NCBI RefSeq assembly: GCF_000336755.1
Contig: NZ_AOLK01000011.1
Span: forward strand, 48,531 to 98,441
DNA: 49,911 nt
Source of the DNA: Haloferax elongans ATCC BAA-1513
Lineage (GTDB): Archaea; Halobacteriota; Halobacteria; Halobacteriales; Haloferacaceae
Direction: 5' to 3'
Shown: in pieces, positions 1 to 7,257 of the stretch
Layout of the letters: each line of letters starts with the position of its first letter
Numbering within the stretch: the stretch's first letter is position 1
The notes under the pieces: model-generated
What the model saw: only the letters and a program-made list of their open reading frames with translations
Databases searched by the model: none
Told to the model about the DNA's origin: nothing
Program-made: the position numbers and the translations under genes

Positions 1-194
1 AGAACAAGCAGTCGGGAATTGCGGACTTCATGTAGGTGTGGCCGTCGGTCCGGTGCAGCTTTTTCCTCCAGGTTTTCGAGTCGAGTGACGGAGTCACTCG
101 GGGAGAAAAAGTGGAGAACAAGCAGTCGGGAATTGCGGACTTCATGTAGGTGTGGCCGTCGGTCCGGTGCAGCTTTTTCCTCCAGGTTTTCGAG
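1..194. repeat. Tandem direct repeat, 114-bp period, cut by window edge
   Basis: An 80-bp sequence at 1-80 recurs without a mismatch at 115-194. The 34-bp spacer (81-114) holds a perfect hairpin: arms 82-89 and 93-100, loop GGA. The period is 114 bp, exactly 38 codons, so frames stay in register. On the minus strand two frames are open through both copies. One of them has a third-position GC bias like real haloarchaeal coding sequence inside the 80-mer; the other continues upstream to a possible GTG start at 341-339. The array starts at base 1 of the window, so more units may lie outside it. It may be a minisatellite or a fragment of a coding repeat. Confidence 0.85.
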
Positions 195-546
195 CGGTGT
201 CCCGCGCACTTCCTCAGCGCACAAGGTGGAATGGACCGCAGATACGATCCCAAAACCATCTGTTAGTATCTGCTCGTGGATTTCCACTCTTGGGGCATAG
301 TGTGGTGATAATCGGCGCTCGCCGATAATGACGTACGACACAAGCCGACCTTGTACACTACTCTAGTTATGTGTCCGGCACGCGCGTGCGAAGTGCTGGC
401 ACATTGATCCAGTGCCGAGTACTGTTTTCTTACCCTCTAGTTGTCTTTCGACGTGACACACGCTGACGATTGTGTATGATTGTTTGTTAGATTAACCCGG
501 ACGCAAGTGAATTTTCTTCATCAGTATTTCTAGTTCAAAAAAGCTT
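195..546. other. AT-richer intergenic region before the PEPCK gene, with two palindromes
   Basis: I see no convincing gene here. An open minus-strand frame runs from about 341 (GTG) into the repeat at 1-194, but its codon use is poor for a haloarchaeon. There are two perfect palindromes: 311-326 (7-bp arms, 2-base centre) and 378-389 (GCACGCGCGTGC). Neither is followed by a T-tract, so operators or structural elements are more likely than terminators. Confidence 0.6.
311..326. promoter_or_regulatory. Perfect inverted repeat, possible operator
   Basis: ATCGGCG and CGCCGAT are separated by CT. The element lies in a non-coding, AT-richer stretch, about 250 bp upstream of the PEPCK start. No T-tract follows on either strand, which argues against a terminator. 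Function is unknown. Confidence 0.4.
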
Positions 547-550
547 ATGC
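544..550 (+). promoter_or_regulatory. TATA-like box A for the PEPCK gene
   Basis: The sequence CTTATGC sits 27-33 bases before the ATG at 577, the usual distance for a leaderless haloarchaeal transcript. This supports 577 rather than the upstream in-frame ATG at 547, which lies inside the box itself. Confidence 0.5.
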
Positions 551-576
551 TGATATCTAGCGGAGTATCTTGTGGA

Positions 577-2094
577 ATGGCAAAATCGACTCTCTGGCCG
601 ACAGTAGCCGACTTCCCCGACCCTGTGGCGACGGACCACATCACGTACAATCCGTCGTTTGCGGACCTCCGCGACTACTCTGCACACTTCGAGACGACCA
701 CCGACTACGAGTCCCCGTCGTACGTCAGTTCGTATCGGTCTCGGAGTGCCGACCGGACCGCGAACGCTGTCGACGATTCGTTCGACGACGACGACTTCGA
801 CGTGTTTCAGCGCGGTATCGAGTGGGTGTCTGACCCCTCGAACGACGTGCTCTGTGTCGACCGGGTCGTCGGTCGCCACGAGGAAGTCTCGGCTGTCTGT
901 CGACTGTTCCTCCCGAAGGAGTACGGCCGCATCGCACTCGCGTGGGCCAAACTCCTCGAAGAGCCCGAAGACGGTGCTGAACCGGACTTCGTCACTGTCC
1001 AACTCCCCGACGCTACCGACGAGCCGTGTATTCGTATCCTCCCCGAAGAAGGACTCACCACGGTCCTCGGCAGCGACTACACTGGTGAGGCGAAAAAGTC
1101 GTTCCTGCGACTGTTCATGCTCCGTGCGAAGCAGGCCGGTGGGCTCGGACTGCACGCCGGGAGTAAGCGAGTCGCGCTCGACGCGGCCGACGGCCGCCGC
1201 GAGGTCGGACAGCTCTTTTTGGGACTGTCGGGAACCGGTAAGTCGACGCTCACCAGCCACGGTCTCTGGTTAGACGACCCGGAGGGCGCGGAGATGCTTC
1301 AGGACGACGTCTGTGCACTGCTCCCCTCGGGAACTGTCGCCGGTAGTGAGGGCGGCGGCCTCTACATCAAGACGCTCGGCCTCGACGCCGACGAACAGCC
1401 CGAACTCCACGGGGCGGCGACCGACGACAGCGCGGTCCTCGAAAACGTCGCCGTCGACGACGACGGGACCGTCCACTTCGACGAACCGCGCCACGGGCGG
1501 AACGCGCGTGCGGTGATTCGACGTGACCACCTCGAAAGCTCGGCGGACGACATCGACCTCGAACAGGTCGACCAGGTGTTTTTCATCACGCGAAACCCGC
1601 TGATGCCACCGATTGCGAAACTCGACGAGTCGCAGGCGGCAGCCGCGTTCATGCTCGGCGAGTCCGTCGAGACGAGCGCCGGCGACCCCTCGCGCATCGG
1701 CGAACCGATTCGGGTCGTTGGAACCAACCCCTTCATCGTCGGGTCGGAGGGTGAAGAGGGCAACCGCTTCCGTGACCTCATCGACGACCTCGACGTGGAC
1801 TGTTTCGTCATCAACACCGGTGCGGTCGGTACCGACGACCCTGTCGATGTCGGCGTCGAAGAGACCATCGCCATTCTCGAAGGTGTCGCCCGCGAGAACA
1901 TCGAGTGGACCCACGACGACACGCTCGGTCTAACCGTTCCGTCGGCTGTTCCCGGCATCGACATCGAGCAGTTCGCGGTCGCCGACCACGTCGAAGACTT
2001 CGCCGACGCCCACAGCGACCTCCGTGCCGAGCGGACGTCCTACCTCGAACAGTTCTCGGACCTCGACGACGACATCGTAGACGCGACGTACTGA
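577..2094 (+). CDS. ATP-dependent phosphoenolpyruvate carboxykinase homologue, divergent
   Basis: A 505-residue protein with the fold signatures of ATP-type PEPCK, which interconverts oxaloacetate plus ATP with phosphoenolpyruvate, CO2 and ADP. Visible motifs are a P-loop GLSGTGKS (216-223), a kinase-2-like QDD (242-244), GGGLYIKT (259-266) and LMPPIAKL (342-349), the counterpart of the family's LPPVAKL. An upstream YTGEAKKS resembles the PEPCK segment that carries the metal-binding lysine. The lid region TAKxAGTE is replaced by VETSAGDP, and the N-terminal RSPKDKY motif is not recognisable. It could be an active haloarchaeal variant or an enzyme with a shifted substrate. The start at 577 was chosen from box A at 544-550; an ATG at 547 is the alternative. 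It appears monocistronic. Confidence 0.75.
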   Translation: MAKSTLWPTVADFPDPVATDHITYNPSFADLRDYSAHFETTTDYESPSYVSSYRSRSADRTANAVDDSFDDDDFDVFQRGIEWVSDPSNDVLCVDRVVGRHEEVSAVCRLFLPKEYGRIALAWAKLLEEPEDGAEPDFVTVQLPDATDEPCIRILPEEGLTTVLGSDYTGEAKKSFLRLFMLRAKQAGGLGLHAGSKRVALDAADGRREVGQLFLGLSGTGKSTLTSHGLWLDDPEGAEMLQDDVCALLPSGTVAGSEGGGLYIKTLGLDADEQPELHGAATDDSAVLENVAVDDDGTVHFDEPRHGRNARAVIRRDHLESSADDIDLEQVDQVFFITRNPLMPPIAKLDESQAAAAFMLGESVETSAGDPSRIGEPIRVVGTNPFIVGSEGEEGNRFRDLIDDLDVDCFVINTGAVGTDDPVDVGVEETIAILEGVARENIEWTHDDTLGLTVPSAVPGIDIEQFAVADHVEDFADAHSDLRAERTSYLEQFSDLDDDIVDATY

Positions 2095-2304
2095 CCACCC
2101 CCACGAGACGGGGCTTCACCTTCCTTTTCGACACCTGAGCCGAACTCGTTTCTGACACTCCGTGTTCGACGATACTGTTCAGCCTCTTCTCTAATTCTAT
2201 ATCGCGCTATTCAGTTTATTACTTATATTCGGGTCGCTGTCGCAGCCACAAGTGCGGCTCGGTGGCCATTCGAATTTAGGTCGTTGCATGACTAATGTGG
2301 GCAT

Positions 2305-2592
2305 ATGGCAACCAAAAGTGAGCCAACGGTCGGAATGACGGTCTACACCGAGGACGGAATCGAAATCGGAACCATCCGCGGCTTCGACGAGGACGGTTTC
2401 TTCGTCACGACCCGCGAGGGGATCGAGGGGATGTCCATCGAACACGAGCGCGCGGGCCACGAGTTCGGCGAGGCGGAGTTGATGTGGCGGTGTGACGAGT
2501 GCGGCGAGATGGGCTCTGTCAACGACTTACCCGACACGTGTCCCAACTGCGGCACCGAGCGGGAGAACATCTACTACTGGACCGAAGATTGA
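2305..2592 (+). CDS. Small protein with PRC-barrel-like N-terminus and C-terminal zinc ribbon (DUF7130-like)
   Basis: A 95-residue acidic protein. The N-terminal half (about 8-50) is beta-rich and resembles a PRC-barrel: a GMTVYTEDG turn followed by GTIRGFDEDGFFV. The C-terminus holds a rubredoxin-like zinc ribbon with two CxxC pairs (CDECGEMG and CPNCGTE) and ends in an aromatic-acidic tail. Such proteins are common in haloarchaea with no proven role; a redox or RNA-processing accessory function would be a guess. A TTTA box at 2274-2278 lies 27-31 bases before the ATG, consistent with a leaderless transcript. The next gene starts 54 bases downstream with its own T-rich box near 2615-2622, so the two are probably transcribed separately. 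Confidence 0.8.
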   Translation: MATKSEPTVGMTVYTEDGIEIGTIRGFDEDGFFVTTREGIEGMSIEHERAGHEFGEAELMWRCDECGEMGSVNDLPDTCPNCGTERENIYYWTED

Positions 2593-2646
2593 GACGCGCG
2601 GCCCGCAGACTCCTCGATTTTTATCGCCCGACGTGTACGTCCAGCC

Positions 2647-3543
2647 ATGCGTATCCTCGTCTTCGGCGCGGGCAGTCTCGGGACGCTCATCGGCGGACTT
2701 CTCGCGTCGGTCCACGACGTGACGCTCGTCGCCCGCGACCCTCACGCCTCGCGGGTCGCTGAGGCTGGCCTCGACATCGTCGGCGCTGAATCTCGGCACG
2801 TCTCCCCAGATGCGACGACGGTACAGACGGGCCACGACGCCGACCTCGCCTTGGTAACCGTCAAATCGTTCGACACGGACGCCGCGGCCGAGTCACTTGC
2901 CGAGTGCGACGTCGACGCCGTCCTCTCACTGCAAAACGGACTGACCGAGGAAACTCTCGAATCGGCCCTTAATGTGCCTGTTCTCGCCGGAACCGCGACC
3001 TACGGCGCTCGCCTCGTCGACCCGGGTCGCGTGGAGTGTACCGGAATCGGCCGCGTCGTTCTCGGCGCGCTCGGTGGCGGACCCTCTCCGCTCGCAGAAC
3101 GTGTCGGAAAGGCGTTCCGCGACGCCGACATCAACACGCTCGTCGCCTCGGACATGCCGCGGCGTCGCTGGGAGAAACTCGCCGTCAACGCGGGCATCAA
3201 CGCCGTCACCGCACTCGCGCGGGTCGAAAACGGCGCGCTCGCCAGCGATGACGCGCACGACGTTGCTCATCTGGCCGCTCGCGAGACGGCCCGCGTCGCT
3301 CGGTTAGAGGGCGTTCGCTTGCCCAACCGAGTGGCACGCGACGCTATCGACCGGGTCGTCGAGAAGACCGCTGCGAACCGCTCGTCGATGCTGCAAGACG
3401 TAGACGCGGGTAAGCGAACCGAAGTCGACGCCATCAACGGTGCCGTGGTCGACAGTGCCACCCGCCACAACTTCGAGGTGCCGACGAATCGGACGCTCAC
3501 GGCGCTCTTGCGGGCGTGGGAACGAGGAGAAGGGCTTCGGTAG
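2647..3543 (+). CDS. panE: 2-dehydropantoate 2-reductase (ketopantoate reductase)
   Basis: A 298-residue NADPH-dependent reductase that makes pantoate from ketopantoate on the way to coenzyme A. The Rossmann motif GAGSLG is at 7-12. The family's QNG triplet is at 96-98, the proposed catalytic lysine at K177 in RRRWEKLAVN, and N181 follows. The C-terminal helical domain contains SSMLQDV and a downstream TEVDAING, matching the substrate-binding serine and glutamate of PanE. Length is typical of the family. A box A (TTTTTATC) lies about 27 bases before the ATG. The gene converges on the sulfatase-like gene with only 16 bases between stop codons. Some members act on other 2-ketoacids, but the full motif set favours ketopantoate. 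Confidence 0.88.
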   Translation: MRILVFGAGSLGTLIGGLLASVHDVTLVARDPHASRVAEAGLDIVGAESRHVSPDATTVQTGHDADLALVTVKSFDTDAAAESLAECDVDAVLSLQNGLTEETLESALNVPVLAGTATYGARLVDPGRVECTGIGRVVLGALGGGPSPLAERVGKAFRDADINTLVASDMPRRRWEKLAVNAGINAVTALARVENGALASDDAHDVAHLAARETARVARLEGVRLPNRVARDAIDRVVEKTAANRSSMLQDVDAGKRTEVDAINGAVVDSATRHNFEVPTNRTLTALLRAWERGEGLR

Positions 3544-3559
3544 GGCGGAAAGACAGCCG

Positions 3560-5101
3560 CTATTCGAGGTAGCCGAGGTCGCGAAGGCGCTCTTGTGCCT
3601 CGTCGTCCATCTGGTCGACCGAATCGTCTGAAACGTCGGTATCAAGCGCGTCGGTCCACGCGCCGCCGATTTCGTCTTCGAACTCCGCGAGCGCGGCTTC
3701 GGTCTCGCGGATGGCCTCGTCGTCCGAGTCGGCGAGGTTCTCTAACTCCTCGGGGTCGGTGTCGAGACGGAACGCCTCGTCTTCGATACGGTCGATGCGG
3801 GTGTATTTGGCGTCCGTGCGCCGTGCAGACCGCATCCGCGAGTAGAACCGAGTGTTCTCGCCGAGGACGATGTTCGCGCTCGCGGCCTTCTCTTCGAGTT
3901 GCTTGAGTTCGACCACGGGACGCGAGTACTCGACGAACGCGTACTCGCCGTCGCGGAGTTGGCCGGGGTCGTCATTCGTCGCCTTGGCGAAGTCGCGGTA
4001 GTCCACCGAGAGGAGCGACCGCGTCCGGTCGAGGGCGATAGCGTCGTCGCCGGGACTCGCGGGCTCGCCGCCTTCGACGCCGAGCGAGTCGAGCACCGTG
4101 TGATAGAGGTCCACCAGTTCGACCTGGTCCTCGCGGCGCTCTGCCCCGAGTTTCGGGTGCTTGACCATGAGCGGGACGTTGATGAGCGGGTCGTAGAGGC
4201 AGAATTCGTGGCCGTAGAGGCCATGCTCACCGTGGAGTTCGCCGTGGTCGGCACAGACGACGACCATGGTGTCGTCCCACTGGCCGGTCTCTTTGAGGTG
4301 GTCGAACAGGCGGGTGAGTTGGTCGTCGATGTGGGCGATTTCGGCGTCGTAGAGGCCGCGGATGTCCTCCCACTCGTCGTCTTCGATTTCGTAGGCTCCG
4401 GCGTTGTACTCCTTGGAATTCTGGCACACCTCCGACGAATCGACGCCCGGTGCGAACTCGTCGGCGTACTCCTTCGGCGGGTGGTACGGGAGGTGTGCGT
4501 CCATCAGGTTGATGAAGGCGAAGAACTCCTCGGAGTCGTCGATGAAGTCGATAGTCTGGTCGATGACTGTGGGTGTCTTCGAGTCGGCACCCTCACCGCC
4601 GGCGAGATACTCGTGGGCGGTGTTGCCGAGGCTGACGAGCTTGTCGGCGAGCGCGCGGAGGGTGTCGCTGTCGTTCATCGTCTTCCAGGCCTTCGCCAGC
4701 GGCCCGGAGAGGAAGTCGCCCGGCATGACTTCGAAGAAGTTGTCCTGTTCGTCGAAGCCGTCGGTCAGGTGTGTGTAGGGCGTAATCCAGGCGTTCGAGG
4801 AGTAGCAGGCGGTGTCGTACCCGGCGGCCGAGAGTGTCTCGGCCAAGGTGGTCGCGCCTTCGAGGTAGGGGTTTTCCTGGTCGGCACCGTGTTGACTCGG
4901 GTACATCCCGGTGAACAACGACGCGTGGACTGGCAGCGTCCACGGCGCGGGCGCGACGGCCTGCTCGAAGACGGTCGCCTCCTCGGCGAACTGCTCGAGT
5001 CCCGGCGTCGTCGGTCGGTCGTACCCGTACGGGGTGAGGTGGTCCTTTCGGACCGTGTCCATGACGACGAAGAGGACGTTCTCGGGCGACTCGGCGGTCA
5101 T
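3560..5101 (-). CDS. Sulfatase-family phosphohydrolase lacking the formylglycine motif
   Basis: A 513-residue cytosolic member of the alkaline phosphatase/sulfatase superfamily, with no signal peptide. Metal-site motifs are visible: VVMDTVRKDHL (D15 region), CADHGELHGEHG near the middle, and a DRT..LLSVDYRD segment. At the nucleophile position true sulfatases have C/S-x-P-x-R, converted to formylglycine. Here the segment is TLPVHASLFTG (T55, P57, H59), so threonine is the likely nucleophile and the arginine is histidine. Phosphodiesterase, phosphoglycerol transferase-like or phosphonate activity is therefore at least as likely as sulfate ester hydrolysis. A TTTTAT box (5127-5132) supports the start. 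The C-terminus is acidic and predicted disordered. Confidence 0.75.
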   Translation of the reverse strand: MTAESPENVLFVVMDTVRKDHLTPYGYDRPTTPGLEQFAEEATVFEQAVAPAPWTLPVHASLFTGMYPSQHGADQENPYLEGATTLAETLSAAGYDTACYSSNAWITPYTHLTDGFDEQDNFFEVMPGDFLSGPLAKAWKTMNDSDTLRALADKLVSLGNTAHEYLAGGEGADSKTPTVIDQTIDFIDDSEEFFAFINLMDAHLPYHPPKEYADEFAPGVDSSEVCQNSKEYNAGAYEIEDDEWEDIRGLYDAEIAHIDDQLTRLFDHLKETGQWDDTMVVVCADHGELHGEHGLYGHEFCLYDPLINVPLMVKHPKLGAERREDQVELVDLYHTVLDSLGVEGGEPASPGDDAIALDRTRSLLSVDYRDFAKATNDDPGQLRDGEYAFVEYSRPVVELKQLEEKAASANIVLGENTRFYSRMRSARRTDAKYTRIDRIEDEAFRLDTDPEELENLADSDDEAIRETEAALAEFEDEIGGAWTDALDTDVSDDSVDQMDDEAQERLRDLGYLE

Positions 5102-5102
5102 A

Positions 5103-5115
5103 CCCCACGGTGGGG
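5103..5115. promoter_or_regulatory. Perfect inverted repeat at the sulfatase transcription/translation start
   Basis: CCCCAC and GTGGGG flank one G, immediately upstream of the ATG (5101-5099) and downstream of the TTTTAT box at 5127-5132. The predicted transcript start falls in or next to it, a good position for a repressor operator. I know of no regulator with this site. Confidence 0.4.
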
Positions 5116-5189
5116 CGTAGTCGCCGATAAAACTCCTGTTCTCGGATGCGCGTCAGTCGAACGACACGCTAGAACCGAACTGCAGCCGC

Positions 5190-5555
5190 TTAGAAGGGCG
5201 CTTGCGGGCCTTGGTCGTCTTCGCGGTCGTCGGTGGTGTCGCCGGGGAACGACGGGCTCCCGCCGCGGCTCTCGCCACCCATGCCGTCTCCGTCCATACC
5301 GGTGTCGGCGTGGACTTCGTTGATTTCGGGAATCTCCTTGACCATTCGCGTCTTGATGGCCTGGATGGTCATCGGGGAGATGCCACAGCCGGAGCAGGCA
5401 CCGCCGAGGAGAATCGTGACTTCGCCCGACTCGCGGTCGAGGTCACGAATGGCTGCGCTGCCGCCGTGCATCTGGATTTGCGGGAAGTTGCGGCGGAGGA
5501 AATTAACGACACGCTCTTTGAGGTCGTCCTCGCCGTCCTGCGTCTCCGTGCTCAT
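5190..5555 (-). CDS. NifU-like C-terminal (Nfu) iron-sulfur scaffold protein
   Basis: A 121-residue protein. The core (about 12-80) is the Nfu/NifU C-terminal domain, which holds a 4Fe-4S cluster between subunits and passes it to target enzymes. The signature is CSGCGISPMT, with the two cluster cysteines in CxxC. Preceding sequence DGGS-type (HGGSAAIRDL) also fits. After the domain comes a Gly/Asp-rich tail of about 40 residues that looks disordered and is unusual compared with compact bacterial Nfu. I chose the start at 5555 because the longer frame (to 5681) has poor codon use and overlaps the neighbour. A box reading GCCTTAGG/CCTAAGGC near 5581-5587 supports it. The upstream gene (DUF5783) ends 43 bases away on the same strand. 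Confidence 0.85.
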   Translation of the reverse strand: MSTETQDGEDDLKERVVNFLRRNFPQIQMHGGSAAIRDLDRESGEVTILLGGACSGCGISPMTIQAIKTRMVKEIPEINEVHADTGMDGDGMGGESRGGSPSFPGDTTDDREDDQGPQAPF

Positions 5556-5598
5556 GGGCGCGGCTTCGGGGTGAACGGGCTTAGGCCTTTGGTTCGGG

Positions 5599-5916
5599 TT
5601 AGGCTTCGACGCCGAAGACGCGGTGCAGTTCGGCCTCGATTTCGTCGATATAGCGTTCGAGAACCGCATCGAGCTTGTCATCGTCCACGACGACGGCAGT
5701 GAGCCGCTCGCCGGGGTTTTTCGGGAGTTCGACGACGAAGTCGCCGTCCTCGTAGAAGGGCTCAGACTCGTTGAGAATCTGCTGGTCGATGCCGTGGATG
5801 AGCGTCGAGTCGAACTCGTCGTTCATCGTCTCGAACGCGTTCTTGTACGCTCGCTGGAGCTGAGGGAAGTAGTGGACGTATTTGTCTTCGAACTTCTCGG
5901 GGTCGAAGTCGCTCAT
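5599..5916 (-). CDS. DUF5783 family protein
   Basis: A 105-residue, very acidic soluble protein that begins MSDFDPEKFEDKYVHYFP, a recognisable start of the haloarchaeal DUF5783 family. No catalytic motif, metal site or membrane segment is visible. The middle region alternates beta-like (GDFVVELP, ERLTAVVVDDD) and helical segments. The function is unknown. The upstream extension to 6015 is rejected because its residues are basic and atypical; the ATG at 5916 is preceded by a T-tract (5939-5945 on the minus strand) at the right distance for box A. The Nfu gene follows on the same strand, so co-transcription is possible, but Nfu also seems to have its own promoter. Confidence 0.8.
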   Translation of the reverse strand: MSDFDPEKFEDKYVHYFPQLQRAYKNAFETMNDEFDSTLIHGIDQQILNESEPFYEDGDFVVELPKNPGERLTAVVVDDDKLDAVLERYIDEIEAELHRVFGVEA

Positions 5917-6027
5917 ACCAGTGCTTTCCCGTTGCCAGCAAAAAATCGGACGATTGGCCGGTGCACGCTCCGCTCGCGCGAATAGTGTTCTCGAACGATG
6001 TGTTGAGACACACAATAATGTTGCAAA

Positions 6028-6038
6028 TATTATATTAA
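6028..6038 (+). promoter_or_regulatory. TATA box upstream of the doxX leader ORF
   Basis: A strong AT run, TATTATATTAA, lies about 26-36 bases before an ATG at 6064 and about 95 bases before the DoxX ATG at 6130. The spacing fits a transcript that starts at or near 6064, giving DoxX a leader of about 65 bases. Confidence 0.5.
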
Positions 6039-6063
6039 TCTTCTAACTGATTGTAGGACTGGG

Positions 6064-6126
6064 ATGGAAGTACCTCCTACCGAAACAGACTGTCCGCAGA
6101 ACTGTCCGACAAGTGAGGTGCCGTAA
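6064..6126 (+). CDS. Possible 20-residue leader ORF upstream of DoxX
   Basis: ATG at 6064 to TAA at 6124-6126 encodes 20 residues rich in Pro, Thr and Glu with two cysteines (CPQNC). It ends 3 bases before the DoxX ATG. The TATA box at 6028-6038 is at the leaderless distance from this ATG, and a Shine-Dalgarno-like GAGGTG (6115-6120) inside the ORF is well placed to drive DoxX. This arrangement suggests a translated leader coupled to DoxX, but a chance ORF in a 5' untranslated region cannot be excluded. Confidence 0.35.
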   Translation: MEVPPTETDCPQNCPTSEVP

Positions 6127-6129
6127 CTC

Positions 6130-6606
6130 ATGTCTCGTCGCTCATCGTCTGAGACGGCCATGGAGTGGTCCTCAGTGCTCGTTCGGCTCGCCCTCGCGAT
6201 TCCCATCCTCATCTCTGGTGTTGGGAAGGTCTTTGCAGTCGGCCCGAAAGCCATGGGAATCTCGAATTTTGCAGGGTTCTTGGCGAACCTCGGGGTTCCA
6301 CTGCCGACTGCGGTCGCTTGGGGTGTCGGCCTCGTCGAACTCTTCGGCGGGCTCCTGTTGCTGGTCGGGTTGCTCGTCCGCGTCGTGGGCGGGTTGGTCG
6401 CCGTCGTCATGTTCGCTGCGACGGTGCTCGTCCACCTCCCGAACGGATACCCCGCTTCGGATGGCGGCGTCGAATTGACGCTCACGCTGTGTCTGGTCGC
6501 TCTCGTCGTCGTGTTGCTGGGACCGGGTGCGTTCTCACTCGAACGCGCACTGTTCGATGGTGAGTTGCTCGCGTCGAGTTCGAAGCACTCGATGCAGGCG
6601 GACTGA
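6130..6606 (+). CDS. DoxX family membrane protein
   Basis: A 158-residue integral membrane protein with four hydrophobic segments, roughly at 15-35, 60-84, 85-105 and 115-138. The DoxX pattern is visible: RLALAIPILISGVGKVF in the first segment, then a GxGLVELFGGLLLLVGLLVR stretch and a short acidic loop before the last helix. DoxX proteins are linked to quinone-coupled thiosulfate oxidation or redox homeostasis in some organisms, but this branch has no assigned substrate. It is preceded by GAGGTG at 6115-6120, one of the few clear Shine-Dalgarno sites in this window. No co-directional partner is close; the next gene is on the opposite strand. Confidence 0.8.
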   Translation: MSRRSSSETAMEWSSVLVRLALAIPILISGVGKVFAVGPKAMGISNFAGFLANLGVPLPTAVAWGVGLVELFGGLLLLVGLLVRVVGGLVAVVMFAATVLVHLPNGYPASDGGVELTLTLCLVALVVVLLGPGAFSLERALFDGELLASSSKHSMQAD

Positions 6607-6771
6607 CTCCACATGTTCCCTTTTTGATGGCCGCCAGAACGTTGGAGAGCGATTGAACCTCGCCTCGCGCTCGTTTCGTATAGCGTCTATTCATTCATCC
6701 TTGTCAGCTGGCGACAGAGTGATTCCTCTCAGCGAGCGCCTCAGATGTAGGAAATCGAGCGACGCGATGCG

Positions 6772-6993
6772 TCACTCGACGAGTGGGCTGTCCACGCGCG
6801 CTGCGAGAAGCTCGCTTGCGACGTGGATAGATACCAACTCGTTGATTAGCTCGTCTAGCGACTCGTCCTCCTCGCACAGCGCGTCGAGTCGCTCGACGGT
6901 TCGACGGTTCAGCTCGACCGTCTCTGTCTCTACCTCCGGTTCGTAACCAACCGGGTACTCGTATTCGAACCTGTTCGATTTTGCTGTCGCCAT
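6772..6993 (-). CDS. Small acidic protein, DUF7557-like, possible antitoxin-type regulator
   Basis: A 73-residue protein with a short beta-like segment (VETETVELNRRTVERL) followed by a helix pair, the layout of ribbon-helix-helix or VapB-like proteins. The phrase RRTVERLDALCEEDES recurs in haloarchaeal proteins of this type. No toxin gene is adjacent: the neighbours are DoxX and PPK2. It lies in an AT-richer stretch (about 6,640-7,250) that may have been acquired separately. The start at 6993 is preceded on the minus strand by a G-rich run (GGGGGG) about 6 bases upstream that could serve as a ribosome-binding site. DNA binding is inferred from shape only. Confidence 0.6.
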   Translation of the reverse strand: MATAKSNRFEYEYPVGYEPEVETETVELNRRTVERLDALCEEDESLDELINELVSIHVASELLAARVDSPLVE

Positions 6994-7242
6994 CGGCGTC
7001 CCCCCGACCGACCGGCACGGCCGGTACCGTGTCATACACAAGCATCCAATATGAGGATTTCGCGGATTTCGGTGGGTACGAGCGAGAATTTGCGACTATT
7101 CCGGATTCTGAGAGAGTCAGTAAATCAGCACCGATAAACCAGATACCGCGATATTGAATGTACATTGGCGTGCGAATTGGGAGCCGGACAGACAGTGAGT
7201 CGTGGAGGAATCGAGTGAGCCGCTTGTTATTTGTTAACTGAA

Positions 7243-7257
7243 TACACAATCTGTGTA
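7243..7257. promoter_or_regulatory. Inverted repeat overlapping the PPK2 start codon
   Basis: TACACA and TGTGTA flank ATC; the last A is the first base of the ATG at 7257. The TATT box at about 7226-7233 lies 24-31 bases upstream, so the repeat covers the predicted transcription start of a leaderless message, an apt position for a repressor. Confidence 0.4.

Noticed and set aside
82-100. Hairpin in the tandem repeat as a terminator
   Set aside because: No T-run follows on either strand, and archaeal terminators do not need a hairpin.
1-194. CRISPR array
   Set aside because: Units of 80 bases with a 114-base period and only one spacer do not fit the roughly 30-base repeats and variable spacers of haloarchaeal CRISPR; no cas genes are near.
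19-300. Open frame of 93 residues on the plus strand across the tandem repeat
   Set aside because: The frame is Arg/Ser-rich and has no haloarchaeal acidity or codon bias; it is most likely a shadow of the repeat rather than a gene.
3899-5323. 474-codon plus-strand frame opposite the sulfatase gene
   Set aside because: It is an antisense shadow caused by the GC-rich third positions of the sulfatase; no family motif and Val/Arg-rich composition.
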